Assembly (NCBI GenBank): GCA_943736015.1
Contig: OX031069.1
Span: forward strand, 21,705,235 to 21,769,234
Reading direction: 5' to 3'
DNA length: 64,000 nucleotides
From: Tridacna crocea
Lineage: Eukaryota > Mollusca > Bivalvia > Cardiida > Cardiidae
Shown here: positions 53,183 through 64,000 of the stretch, one piece after another
Numbering within the stretch: position 1 is the first letter of the stretch
Layout: each line of letters opens with the position of its first letter
The notes under the pieces: model-generated
The model's input: the letters and a program-made list of their open reading frames with translations, nothing else
Told to the model about the DNA's origin: nothing
Databases searched by the model: none
Position numbers and translations under genes: made by a program

Positions 53183-53411
53183 TTAACCCATCACCACACA
53201 ATCCCTACTTTTGACGCCCCTGAGAAAGAAGCCTTTAGAAAACATTGTGAGAAATGGAGAAAATGCTGATAACCAGCATTTTCTCCTTTTCCCACAATGT
53301 TTTCTACCCTTCACAAAACATATTTCAAATTTTCTGTCACTTTAATTTTGTCGTCTGCAAATGCTTTCAATTTGGGCCAGCCTAAAATTTTGTCGTTTGG
53401 TAATGAGTTAA
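53183..53411. mobile_element. Family A element, unit 4-specific insertion
   Basis: Interrupts TTTATTTATTAACTTATTTT, which is intact in units 1-3 (TTAA at 15774-15777 in unit 1). One TTAA became two, a direct demonstration of target duplication. Confidence 0.9.
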
Positions 53412-53464
53412 CTTATTTTATTTCATGTTGCAGCAGACGCGTTAGGGGTCAACTAGATTTTACT

Positions 53465-53703
53465 TTAACCCTTAACCCCACAAGGCATTTCGATGGTATC
53501 TCTAAATGACCCTAAATAACAGCAAGGATGAAGCCGTTTTTTATACATGTATGTATAATTATGACACCTTTTGATAGCATAGAAAACATTGTGGCAAAAG
53601 GTGAAATTGCTCGTCACGAGCAATTTCACCTTTTGCTACAATGTTTTCCAAAGGCTCCTACAAGCAATGCGTAGAAATGAGTATCTATGGAGTAAAGGGT
53701 TAA
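53465..53703. mobile_element. Family B element
   Basis: Full length, with the ancestral stem arm GAGCAATTTCACC that is changed in units 1-3. Confidence 0.8.
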
Positions 53704-55669
53704 AAAAGTGAAAATAAAATCCGGCAATATACCTCTTGCAATCCGAGGTGGATTCTACTCAACAATTTTTGGAAGTCGATTACGTCAGTAATCGGTCTTC
53801 CTATGTCAACGCTCAAGCATTTGGGAAATCACCCAACAACACCAATATTCAACCAGCCAAAAAAAAGTTCTATAAAATTCATGCATTTAAACATATAAAA
53901 CGATTGAATTTCAGATAAAAAATGAAATAAGTCAAACTATTGCACTAAACAGATATTTTATTTGAACTGTTATGACATTTCATTGAATAATTATCAAATC
54001 TTAATATTTGTTAATACACAGATCCTATATTTTTCTACATGAATGCGGACGAATCTAGCCATTCGGCATTACTCAAGTGTTGAGAGCCATCAAATCGGCC
54101 GAGATGTTACGGTTACCAATCGGGCACTATTTTATGAATGATATGTCACTCGGACCCATGTTCACATAAAAAAACAGCTTTCGTTAAAAACGCATCATTA
54201 ATACTCTTACCAAAAAAATTATTGGTTTGTTACACGTTTATTTTTCAAGGCATTTACATTTTCAACAAAAATTTGCTTGAATGTCAGAAGTGTTGAATAG
54301 CTAGTAACCTAATTTATTCATACGCGCAACGTGACTTTCATCCACACCACAGCTTTGAAACGGCGGCGAGTGAAACGCAAAGCAAGCAAGTCACAATTTG
54401 ATCTGAACAAACCCAAGGCTGCAAAGGTAAAGTTCAATGTATTTTTTCTTTTTTGAAATGTGTTTTTGTTTTAAAAGTGAAGGACATTACGTCGTTCCTT
54501 AAGTATTGTTTAGAAACGAAGTAGGTCAGTGGTTGTTTATAAAGATTACGGTCGCCATTTTGATTGATTGTAAGTTCGTGAAAGCTTTACGCCAGCGTTT
54601 CAGAAGGCTGCATTAGTATATAAATCTGAATGATTTGTATTCCATTTGCTGCCAGAACTAGTTGAATATATTGCTCTTCGTCGAAGAAGAATGTTTAACG
54701 AATCCCAAAAGTCAACAGTCCTTACAGTGACTGGAAATTTCCACCGATAACAATTTCGTCCCATTACAATTTCGGCCCATTACAATTTCGACCCATTCTC
54801 CTAACGTGAGTTTACATGGTTTGCATTTGTGTAATACATCTTACACCTTTATAATCTTTTAAACTTACCTTTCAGCACTAGGATTTTGCAGTCCTAAGGT
54901 GAAAGTATATTGAAATGTTGGAAAAATATAAAATGGTGATCTATTCTTCCCATTTCATATAGTTAATTTTGACTTTAATGCTGTCAACCTGGATCTAACA
55001 TATATATGCATTTAAATCTTTAAATTGGCTCAGTCAAAAGTATTGCAGCTTTTGTACTTTCACTTAAAGGTGGCCCTTCAGATTTTTGGACGAAATTTAT
55101 ACAAAAATATTAAAATTCATCCTGATACTCCCAGTACCTTTTAATTTTCATTCATAAAACCCCAGTAGTCGAAAACCATCCGACAACAAGAGAAATTAGA
55201 GATTTACTACGGCCCAGGTCAACACCGACGGGAACCATGGTCTATTTTTAGATGAGCAACTCGCTCACTCACTTACCGGAAATACACAAATGATGCTTCA
55301 AACACAGCGACTGAAGAAGAAGTTTATGGAAAATAACATGTTTGTTATGTTATGGAATTTAAGCGTCATTAGTCATGTGCCAGTCACTTTACATTCCCAC
55401 AATACTTCCTTTGATTTTTGGCACGAAATCTAAAAATACCTTAAGAGGCTACGTAGCCTTTTAAGGGAATACCATAAAAAAATGTATACAAAAAGTGTCA
55501 TGGTATTGAAGTTTTTGAAGTTAATTGACATAATATTTAGTAGATTCATTCAATTTAGCTGGCAAGTATCTTGCAAAATTGATACCTGCTTCTGTAGAGA
55601 AAAGGGTTAAACATTAATATTGAAAAAAAAAAAAAAAAAAAAACTAAATGAATGTGCATGCAAAACCGA

Positions 55670-55858
55670 ACAAAAGAAAGCTTTTGAAAACATTGTGGGA
55701 AAAGGAGAAAATGCTGGTAACCAATGTTTTCTTCTTTTCCCATAATGTGTTCTTATCCTTTACTGACAAATCTTATTACTTGTGCCACATTTACTATGTC
55801 TCTTGGAATTTCTTTCAATTTTGATCGGTCTGAATTTTGTTGTGTGGTAAAGAGTCAA
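55670..55858. mobile_element. Family A element, partial
   Basis: The left end is missing next to a poly-A run (about 55623-55643); the stem has changes (CCAATGTTTTCTTC). Confidence 0.65.
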
Positions 55859-55931
55859 ATGATCCAAATGATATAAAAGTTTTTTAGAAAATTGTGTTTG
55901 CATAGGTAAAAAGGCTGTACAGTATGTGTGC

Positions 55932-56160
55932 TTAACCCATTACCACACACTCCCTACTTTTGACACCTCTGAGAAAGAAGCCTTTTGAAAACACTCTAGG
56001 AAAAGGAGAAAATGCTGGTAACCAGCGTTTTCTCCTTTTCCCACAGTGTTTTCTACCCTTCCAAGAACAAGTTTCAATTTTTCAGTCACCTTTATTTTGT
56101 TGTCTGCAAATGCTTTAGATTTGAACAAGTCTAAAATTTTGTCATTTGGAAATGAGTTAA
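55932..56160. mobile_element. Family A element
   Basis: Full length. Shares its right TTAA with the next element. Confidence 0.85.
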
Positions 56161-56389
56161 CTCTTTCCCAAACAACAAAATTTAAGAGTGGCCCAAATTG
56201 AAAGCCATGCTGATGACATAATAAATGTGGCTCAAAAATTGAAATTTGTTTAGGGAAGAATAGAAAACATTGTGAGAAAAGGAGATAATGATGGTTACCC
56301 ACACTTTCTACTTTTCCTACAATATTTTCAAAAGGCTTCTTTCTCAGGATCGTTGAAAGTCGGGATTGTTTGGTAGTCTTAAGAGTTAA
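56157..56389. mobile_element. Family A element, inverted neighbour
   Basis: Full length, opposite orientation, with a decayed apex (TAATGATGGTTACCCACACT). It joins the preceding copy at one shared TTAA. Confidence 0.8.
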
Positions 56390-56568
56390 AGGTAACCAGT
56401 GGCACTGTTGAGTTGATGCAGAATGCAAACCATTTTAGATATGTCTGTTCGGACTACTTTAGCTTTTAACAATGGCCACAGTCAGGGAGATTTGTCTCAA
56501 ATGATTATGATCCTTGATTGAACATGAAAACCAATATTTTATCATCTACAAAAGATGTGAAGCATTCT

Positions 56569-56757
56569 TTAACCTTTTACCACTCAGTGATGAGTTTTGA
56601 CACCCCAAGGAAAGAAGCCTCCTTTTCCCACAATATTTTCTACTTTGTCATAAGAACAATTGCAGCATTTGATTCAGATAATGAGATTGAAATTGTTGTC
56701 TGCAACTGCTTTCTATTTGGACAAGGCTAGAATGTTGTCAATGGGTAAAGGGGTTAG
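56569..56757. mobile_element. Family A element with one arm deleted
   Basis: Outer ends remain (TTAACCTTTTACC and GGGTAAAGGGG) but only one stem arm (CCTCCTTTTCCCACAATATT) survives. Confidence 0.65.
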
Positions 56758-56845
56758 ACCTGGTTTGTATGTGTTAGCACGATGCTTTCAAGTGGGATAA
56801 AGCAGTTACGCTAAAGAAATGAGGGCTGAGCTTAACGGGAAGCCT

Positions 56846-56960
56846 TAACCCCTATCTTTCCTATTGCAACATTGGTCATATTTGCTAATAGTGTAGACCA
56901 ATGATCAACCTGCATAGCCATTCAGTCTGACGTTAGTCTGCACTGTTGGCAAGTTTTACA
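56846..56960. repeat. Eroded family C hairpin
   Basis: TTAACCCCTATC ... GTAGACCAATGATCAACCTG ... CAGTCTGACGTTAGTCTGCA, with arms only partly complementary. Confidence 0.45.
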
Positions 56961-57640
56961 GTGACTGAAATTCGGAAACAAATCTGGAATAGTCTATTAT
57001 GGGAAATCAGCAGCATAAGAGGTAAAATTGACCCTTGAAAAGATTTTTGAAAAACGTTTTTGTTAAAGAATAAATTGCTCAACAGTAAGGTGGGTAATTT
57101 TAGACAATCTTTGGACAATAACTTGATGTTGCCTCAATCTACAATATGCATCTTTGATAAAAGAAGAATGTTAAATACTGTTCAGATTTTTGTATGGCTA
57201 TCATTTGGTTATATTTCTTTGTATCTGTTTTAGGAAGAGATTGTGAAGATTGTGCAGGTCAGAGGGACAGACGTCCAGGTCAAGACAGTTAAGATCTCAA
57301 GATGGCACAGATGACTTAAAGGTGTCACTCTGGAGGGAGTGGAGGGAGATGAGTTCAAAGAACCTAATGGGTCAATACATACAGCTAACAATTGTTGTTT
57401 TCAATACGTACAGAGACGAGATGTCAGTGTCAACCAAAACAAAGACTGAAATTAAGGTATTAAATCCACTCTAGTCTTCCCAGGTTATCCCTAGTGCTCA
57501 TGGTGAACAGTTGTGATGGGTTGGTATTTTGACTATTGTGTGTCTGTTCACCATTAGCACAAGCACATTTACATGTTGCTCCTGAAGTTCTATTTGACAA
57601 AGCCCAGAAAAGCAATGTCACAAACTGGCTTTCAGTATCT

Positions 57641-57869
57641 TTAACTCTTTACCACACGACAAAATTTTAGACTGGTTCAAATTGAAAGCATTTGCAGACG
57701 ACAAAATAAAAGTGACTGAAAAATTGAAATTTGTTCTTGGAAGGGTAGAAAACACTGTGGGAAAAGGAGAAAACGCTGGTTACCAACATTTTCTCCTTTT
57801 CCTACAGTGTTTTCAAAAGGCCTCTTTCTCAGGGGCGTCAAAAGTAGGGATTGTGTGGTAATGGGTTAA
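57641..57869. mobile_element. Family A element
   Basis: Full length, in intron 2 of the candidate OB-fold gene, same orientation as 3115. Confidence 0.85.
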
Positions 57870-57924
57870 CAGAATCACTAAGATGTAAAAGGATAATTAA
57901 ACTTTCGACAGTATTGTCCTCAAG

Positions 57925-58153
57925 TTAACCCATTACCACGCAATCCCTACTTTTGACGACCTTTGGAAACAAGCCTTTTGGAAACATTGTGGGAAAAGGA
58001 GAAAATGCTGGTAAGTCGCATTTTCTCCTTTTCCCACAATATTTTCTATCCCTCACAAAACAAAGTTCAAATTTTCATTCACTTTTATTTTTGTTCTGCA
58101 AATGCTTTCAATTTGGACAAGCCTAAAATATTGTCATTTGGGTAATGAGTTAA
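57925..58153. mobile_element. Family A element
   Basis: Full length, opposite orientation to the copy 60 bp before it. The apex is changed to GGTAAGTCGC. Confidence 0.8.
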
Positions 58154-58522
58154 TCTCTTTCAGACCTTGCATGGCCCAACGTAAGATCTGGAAAAAGATT
58201 GATCTTATGCCGTTTGTTTACTAACATGTTGGGACGGACATTCTTATTGGTGTATCAGCATTGATGATAATTCAACATTCTTTTTCGGGAGACTGAAATA
58301 GGGCTATCTTGACTCACTTGTTTCCTCAGTCATCTGCTATTGAAAATAATAGAACCACTGTGATTCTCTAAAATTCTCAAAGTAACTGTGACTCAAATTA
58401 TATATTTCCATTATCACCAGAAATTCTAATTTCTATGGGCATAGATAAAGAAATGTGCAGAGATACTGCAGAAAATCCTTACATTGCTAATGCATATTGC
58501 AGCTGATTATTAGGAAACATAG

Positions 58523-58739
58523 TTAACCCATTACCACAGAATCCCTTCTTTTGACAACCCTAAGAAAGAAGCTTTTAGAAAACAGTATGGGAAAAGGAGA
58601 AAATGCTGGTAACCAGCATTCTCACAATGTTTTCTACCCTCCACAAAACAAATTTCAAATTTTCAGTTACTTTTATTTTTTGGTCTGCAAATGCTTTTGA
58701 TTTGGGCAAACCTAAAATATTGTTGTTTGGTAATGTTAA
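58523..58739. mobile_element. Family A element with shortened arm
   Basis: About 10 bp of the second stem arm are missing (CCAGCATTCTCACAATG). Confidence 0.75.
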
Positions 58740-59422
58740 CTGCTACTAACACAAATTATGTGTCAAAAATAGCCCAGAATATCTTTTTTGTGTGGGAATT
58801 TCATACCAACTTGTTTGTTTGATTTTCAAAGGTAAATTCATTTTTTTTTTTTTTTTAAATTTCAATGGCTTTTTTTTTTCAGACTTGCCAGGAGCCATCC
58901 TCCCAAGTAGAAGGGGAGTTGCAGGCATACATTGCAGAAAACAAGTACACCATCATTAAGAGCGACTACGTAAAGCACTAAACTACAGCAGTGCAGACTC
59001 GGACGTTGTTTACGTGCGTGCGTCAGTAAACTTTTTCTTTAAAAAAAACTTCTCCTCAGAAACTATGGACTGGATTTCTACCAAATTTTACAGGAATGCT
59101 CCTTAGGTGGTCCTGTTTCAAATTCCTTTAAATAATTGTGTTCCATGAATAATTCTGGTTGCCATGGCAACCAAAGTAAAAAACCTTTAAAAATCGTCTC
59201 CTCCCAAACCGCTAATTGGATAGCATTATTTTTTTGCAGGAATGTTCCATAGATAGAGGTCTACAGAATTCCTTAAAAAAAAAAAAGATCCGTCAAAAAA
59301 CATGGCTTTTATGGGAGACTCATTTTCCTCTTATGGTATAAAGTAAAATCTTTGAAAAATTTCTTCTCTCATACTATTCATTTTGATTTCATTTTTGTAT
59401 TGGAGGTTAGTTCCTATGCTGG

Positions 59423-59650
59423 TAAGTCTTTACCATACAGTCCTGACTTTTAACGACCCTAAAGAAGAAGTCTTTAGAAAACACTCTTGAAAAAGGAGAA
59501 AATGCCGGTAATCAGCATTTTCTCTTTTTCCCTCAGTGTTTTCTACTCTATCAAGGAGAGAAATCATCATTTCATCAATGTTTAATTTGTTGTCTGCAAA
59601 TGCTTTCAGTTTGGTCACATCCCAAATTTTGTTGTTTGGTAAAGAGTTAA
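59423..59650. mobile_element. Family A element, diverged
   Basis: Left TTAA mutated to GTAAG. Stem ACACTCTTGAAAAAGG/CTTTTTCCCTCAGTG with the apex GCCGGTAATCAGC. Confidence 0.7.
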
Positions 59651-59819
59651 AGATGGTTGCTTTACATAATCTATAATCCTTTTCATATAAAACAATAGAA
59701 CCTCTGCACTTTGATTAGTTCTGGTAAAGGTTTGTTGACCTACTGGTGACCTAGTACAAAGAGGGACAGGGCTTCACTGTTGTGATAAGGCATTTTGTTA
59801 TCCAATCAAACTGATCCCT

Positions 59820-59999
59820 GACAAAGAAGACTTTAGAAAACATTGTGGGAAAAGGAGAAAATGCTGTTAACCTTTTCCCACAATGTTATCTACCCTTCAC
59901 AAAACAACTTTTAAATTTTCAGTCACTTTTATTTTTTCATCTACAAATTGCTTTCCATTTTGACAACCCTAAAATGTTGTCATCTGGTAATGAGTTAAC
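59820..59999. mobile_element. Family A element, truncated at the left and at the apex
   Basis: AACATTGTGGGAAAAGG ... ATGCTGTTAACCTTTTCCCA: most of the distal apex arm is gone. The right end GGTAATGAGTTAA is intact. A badly eroded relative follows at about 60000-60200. Confidence 0.65.
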
Positions 60000-60536
60000 T
60001 ATAACCAGAAGACAAAATTTTTATAACTGGCCATAATTGAAAGATGTTGCAGACAACATAATAAATTTTCAAATTAGTAAAACTTGTATCAAAAAGGGTA
60101 GAAATTATTGTTATAAAACTAAGAAAATGCAGGTTACTTTTATTTTCTTCTTTTCTCACGTTTTCATAGCTTTTTTTCTTTTAAAATAACCTAAAATGCA
60201 GGAATGAATGGTAATTGTTAAAAACTTCTCTTCACCGTTACAGAAAAATCAGGCCTGTGGAGCGATACAGGCGCTCAAGTGCCTCTAGTTTATAGACTTG
60301 AGGTAGAATGCTTTTGGAAACATTTTCATTTCTTGTTTGCAAATCTTTTCAAGACTAAATTTTTTTTATGTAGATAGAGTGATAGATTGATATTATACAT
60401 GCACATCGTCTGGCTAGTCAGGTTTTTGTGTATATATTTTCACTTGATTACTTTTTGGTACATGTTCATTATATTTTTGCCACTACCTTTATGTTTACAT
60501 GCTGTATCTTACTATATTTGCCTGTTCTTTAACCAA

Positions 60537-60754
60537 TTAACCCTTTACCAAATCATCCCTGGTTTTCACGACCCTGAGACAGAAGGCTTTTGAAAACATT
60601 GTTGGAAAAGGAGAAAATGCTGGTTACCAGTAATTTCTCCTTTTTCCACAGTGTTTTCCGCCTTGCCTTAAAGAAAACTTTAACTTTTGAGTTGCCTTTA
60701 TTTTGTTGTCTGCAAGGGCTTTCAATTTAGACCAGTCTAAAATTTTGTTGTTAA
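60537..60754. mobile_element. Family A element, diverged
   Basis: TTAACCCTTTACCAAATC at the left; the right end has decayed to TTGTTGTTAA. Apex GCTGGTTACCAGTAATTT. Confidence 0.7.
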
Positions 60755-61039
60755 ATAAATAGTTACTAGTAGACAAAAATTAAATTGTCCCAGATTTCAG
60801 CAGACAATTTCAAAAAACGGCCAAAAAAGTGGAAAAGGTGCTGAAAGGATAAATATAAACATTATTGGAAAGAGACACTATTTGGATTATATGAAGAAAG
60901 CATTGTGTTGCAATGTACCAGTGTTTATCTGTAGATTACTTTGACATAGTGTGCAAGTTGTTGGCTAAATACATGTACTCATGTTTTCTTTTTAAAAATC
61001 ATCATCAAGTATAAGATTTTGAGCTTTTTTTACTTTCAT

Positions 61040-61165
61040 TTATTTGCAACTCAAAGCATCAGCAGAGATGAAAATGCTTGTCGCAAGCATTTTTACCTTT
61101 GGACACAGTGTTTTCAAAAATATACCGAACAACTTTAAAAATCGGGCTAGTTGGCTATGGGTTAA
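61040..61165. mobile_element. Hairpin element with a third apex type
   Basis: Stem and flank as in family A (AAAGCATCAGCAGA, GACACAGTGTTTTCAAAA), but the apex is GAAAATGCTTGTCGCAAGCA followed by TTTT. Right end GGGTTAA. Confidence 0.6.
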
Positions 61166-61564
61166 GTTTTGATTCAAGGGCCATTTATTTCTCTTTATAC
61201 AAGTTGTATGGTCCCTAAATTTGTCTTAGAAGTATTCTCTGCATTAAACAATTTTAACAGTATGAGAATATACTCTAGCTGAAGTATTAAAATATACTTT
61301 CAGTGTTCATCATACTACAAGGGCATACAGTTTAAAAAAATATCAGAAAGATCTTTACAAGCTATTATTACTTATTTTGATGTTTCGAAAATATAAGAAA
61401 AATATGAGATTTTTGTTTTGGTCCCTTGGCATATTATGCAATTTAAGCCACATTTTCTTTTTTATGCAGTTCAAAGTTAAACTTCCTAGTCTTTTTGCGA
61501 GCCTTTTTGACAGGTCTGAATTGAGACAAAGCACTGGGATAAGAATGTAACACTTAGTATTCAA

Positions 61565-61650
61565 TTGTTTTCTACTTTTGCCACAATATTTTCAAGCTGC
61601 TTCTCTCCAAGAGTAGTCAAAAGTCGTCATTGTGTGTGAAAGGGTTTTGA
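61565..61650. repeat. Half of a hairpin element
   Basis: One stem arm (CTACTTTTGCCACAATATTT) and the adjoining GAGTAGTCAAAAGTCGTCATTG flank only. Confidence 0.5.
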
Positions 61651-61992
61651 CATGTCCTGCTTGAGATTGAGGTGTTTATTCACAAATATACTGTTTACTT
61701 GTTTCAACTACCTTTACATAATATTCATTTTGTTATGGTACTCGATTCATGTTACTAGAAGATGATAGTTCTTTCAAATTAAATTGAAAAAAAAAAAGAA
61801 GCTTTGTTTCTGTTCTTCTTTTTGTTTAACTGTTTCACCTTAAATAGTATTGAGTTTTGTTGACTATTTCACTCTGCACATGATGAGAAACTTTTGGTCA
61901 CATCCAAAATGAACGCACCTTCAGACCAGGGGGAACGATTTCTTCATTTACTCGATCTAATTCTAAAATCGACTTCCATGAGTACTTTCAGT

Positions 61993-64000
61993 ACTTTGAT
62001 TTTCTATTCTAAGCAAGTCTGCTGGACGACAAGATGTTTTATTGTACAGCAAAGAAATTTCTCCATATCTGATTGGACAATATGCCCCAAACATTTATAT
62101 CATGAACACTGGCAAAAACCAACGTAAAAGCAGTTTCCCTTCGGGAGCCCCGTTAACATGACTACACTATCACCATATCACAAAATGGCGATGTCATTAA
62201 AAATTAACATCAAGATTATGCGCCAACCTGTACATTTTAGCACGTATTACCAAGGTTTCAATGACGTCAGTTCCCAGTAACGTTAGTTTTCATTGAATCT
62301 GGGCACTCAAACGGGAAATTCTACTTCGTCAGCGAACTCATTCTTTTTAACACACACACAAAAAAAAACCCAGGTAAAATTCGCTTAACAAACGTTGAAA
62401 TGGTAATCTTTGCAGTATAATAAATTCGTTGTACGGTCAGGTGACAGCGGACTTGGAAACTTGTTCACGGCTGTAGTGAATGATCTTGCCATTGACATGA
62501 TTCGCTGCAAGTTTCCAAGTCCCTGCCACCTGACCGTGCAAATAATGACGCTGACGTAAATGCCGTCTCGGATCAGTCTGAGACGACACTTTACACAATT
62601 ACCCGAAAGGCCCTTTCCTCGAATTGCAGGAAAAATATGGAATTGTAGAAGACCCCTAATGGAAAACAGCCATTTCCACTATAATTATTTATTGATACTT
62701 TTGTTAGTTTCCCAAAAAAGGGAGGTATTGTTTCCCTTTGTAATTTCAAGATAGATATCAAAGGAATTTCTAGTCGGTTAAAAATGTGCAAAAGGTTGAT
62801 ATCAGTATAAAGATTTATCCATCAACTATCAAGAAATTTTATTCCATGTTGCAGCAGACGCGTTAAGGGACAACTAGATTTTACATTAAGGTAGTGGACC
62901 CGTAATACCTCTAGTGCAGCATGGCATAAATTTTCTTGACAGTTGATAAAGACAGATTTATACAGTTATAGTACTTTTACATATTGTTAACCGACCAGAA
63001 ATTCCTTTGATGTAGGTCTTCAAATTATTTGTTGATACTTTTGTTAGTTTCCAGAAAAGGGAGGTGATTATCACATCTCTTTATTATGAGAATATAGTGG
63101 TTTTAGAATTATAAATGATAATTCCAGGAAGGACAAAAATGAAAAAGAGGTTCGGTGAAAGCAGTACAATAATACAATTACTTATTTTAAATCTTAGCAA
63201 ATTTTGTAGGATAATAGTATTGTAGAAATAGATGTTTTCTATTACGGGTCCACTACGTAAAAAAAAGAAAAATATAATCCGGAAATATACCTCTCGCAAT
63301 CCTAGGTGGATACTACTCAACAATGGTGCATCTTGCGTATTACTCATTTTAATCTCTTTTGGTTCATCCAAAATGTTGCTCATCAATGATAATGGATAAT
63401 CAGATTCATATATTACACTTTTTTTGGACACAGTTCTGATAGATCAGTATGAGCGGTGGTAAAACGTGCTTAAAGTCAGTATACAGTCAAACCTTTCCGG
63501 CATGTCTGTAGTGTTAGTTGAAGATACAAACCATTTACAATTTATATGAGTTATATTCTGTGAAAAAGGGGCTTAACTCATTACCAAACGACAAAATTTT
63601 AGGTTTGTCCAAATCGAAAGCATTTGCAGACGACAAAGAAAAGTGATTAAAATGAGTTAAAACTGGCTCAAAATGAATGTAAGAGCCTCTTTAAAGTCGG
63701 TATGAAGTCAAATTTTTCCGACCTGTCTGTAGTGTTAGTTGAAGGTACAAACCATTTACAATTTATATGAGCCATGCTCTATGAAAAAGGGGCTTAACGT
63801 CTCTCGAAAAGTATCGAGCCAGGTCAGTTTACGCAGTCCGCGCAGGCTGACCTTGGCCGAAACATTTCGCTATTGGCCTTTTTTGTATGTCCAAGACCTA
63901 GTCTACCTCATGACTCAGGCGATTATTATAGGAATGTAGATACTATGGATCCACATGTAGGCAATGACTTGTTTGATAGAATTCATCACGGAGATACATT
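61993..64000. repeat. Array sequence resumes (partial unit)
   Basis: From GATTTTCTATTCTAAGCAAG onward it is colinear with about 18470-20457 of unit 1: CRE at 62262-62269, inverted repeat arms near 62433 and 62508, a TIR element at 62886-63260, and 220-bp repeats from about 63470. It is closer to unit 3 than to units 1 and 2 (for example GGTGACAGCGGACTTGG). It runs off the window. Confidence 0.85.

Larger units (their letters stand above)
52718..53755. repeat. Start of a fourth array unit, broken
   Basis: Matches the first kilobase of units 1-3, then ends at ATTCTACTCAACAA, which in unit 1 corresponds to about 16090. Confidence 0.85.
54353..58981 (+). pseudogene. Candidate OB-fold-like nucleic-acid-binding protein, three exons, frameshifted
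   Basis: Three open stretches with splice signals join in phase: 54353-54426 (basic KRRRVKRK, then donor AAG|GTAAAG), 57234-57456 (acceptor TTTTAG, donor GTATTA) and 58883-58981 (acceptor TTTTTTCAG, ends VKH and TAA). Exon 2 reads EEIVKIVQVRGTDVQVKTV in one frame and DGTDDLKVSLWREW ... GQYIQLTIVVFNTYRDE in another. The switch is at 57299-57300, where one extra A separates two parts that read naturally together. The pattern (strand, DGTDDLKVSLWRE, strand, VVVNT-like strand) resembles single-strand-binding OB folds; that assignment is from memory of the pattern and uncertain. KRRRVKRK could be a nuclear localisation signal. It may be a pseudogene, or the extra A may be a sequencing error. Upstream exons unknown. 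Confidence 0.45.
53756..61992. other. Single-copy segment interrupting the array
   Basis: About 8.2 kb with no counterpart elsewhere in the window, between two pieces of array unit. It contains the candidate OB-fold-like exons and at least eight family A elements. 53756-54350 and 54430-55600 show no other gene; a short CATTACAATTTCGGCC repeat occurs at about 54750-54800. 58985-59420 and 60760-61030 hold nothing recognisable. Confidence 0.7.

Overview
This is eukaryotic DNA: AT-rich, with split genes (GT-AG introns), microsatellites, a tRNA-derived SINE, a LINE and dozens of short hairpin transposons. An innexin gap-junction gene together with an insect-type arylalkylamine N-acetyltransferase (aaNAT) family points to an invertebrate. 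The repeat landscape suggests a lophotrochozoan, most likely a bivalve mollusc, but that placement is inference.

Layout. (1) 1-6092 is intergenic and made largely of TTAA-flanked hairpin elements. (2) 6093-10423 holds three exons of an innexin on the + strand; the first coding exon was not found. (3) 10755-10915 is an unassigned candidate + strand exon whose end overlaps the 3' end of the next gene. (4) 10885-12645 holds a diverged aaNAT gene (copy 1, - strand) and its conserved upstream region. (5) 12646-15300 is a single-copy spacer. (6) 15300-52717 is a tandem array of three units of about 13.4, 13.2 and 10.8 kb. Each unit ends in an aaNAT exon on the - strand (copies 2, 3 and 4 at 27234, 40446 and 51218) and also carries a truncated aaNAT pseudo-exon. 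Units 1 and 2 share a 5'-truncated LINE; unit 3 lacks it through a rearrangement. (7) A fourth unit starts at 52718 and breaks at about 53755. (8) 53756-61992 is a single-copy segment with three candidate exons of an OB-fold-like protein, apparently frameshifted. (9) From about 61993 the array sequence resumes to the window end, at a later point of the unit.

Most of the non-coding sequence consists of non-autonomous elements flanked by TTAA. Comparing the paralogous units gives filled and empty sites that show TTAA is the duplicated target, as in piggyBac-type elements. Two of the families appear to use one conserved hairpin stem with different tips. In one case two different families occupy the same TTAA in two paralogous copies.

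The most interesting biology is the aaNAT array. Copy 1 keeps the acetyl-CoA-loop glycine (RNQGIA). Copies 2-4 have glutamine there (RTQQIA or RKQQIA), and copy 4 has a two-residue insertion in the serine motif. The region upstream of all copies keeps a perfect palindromic CRE (TGACGTCA).
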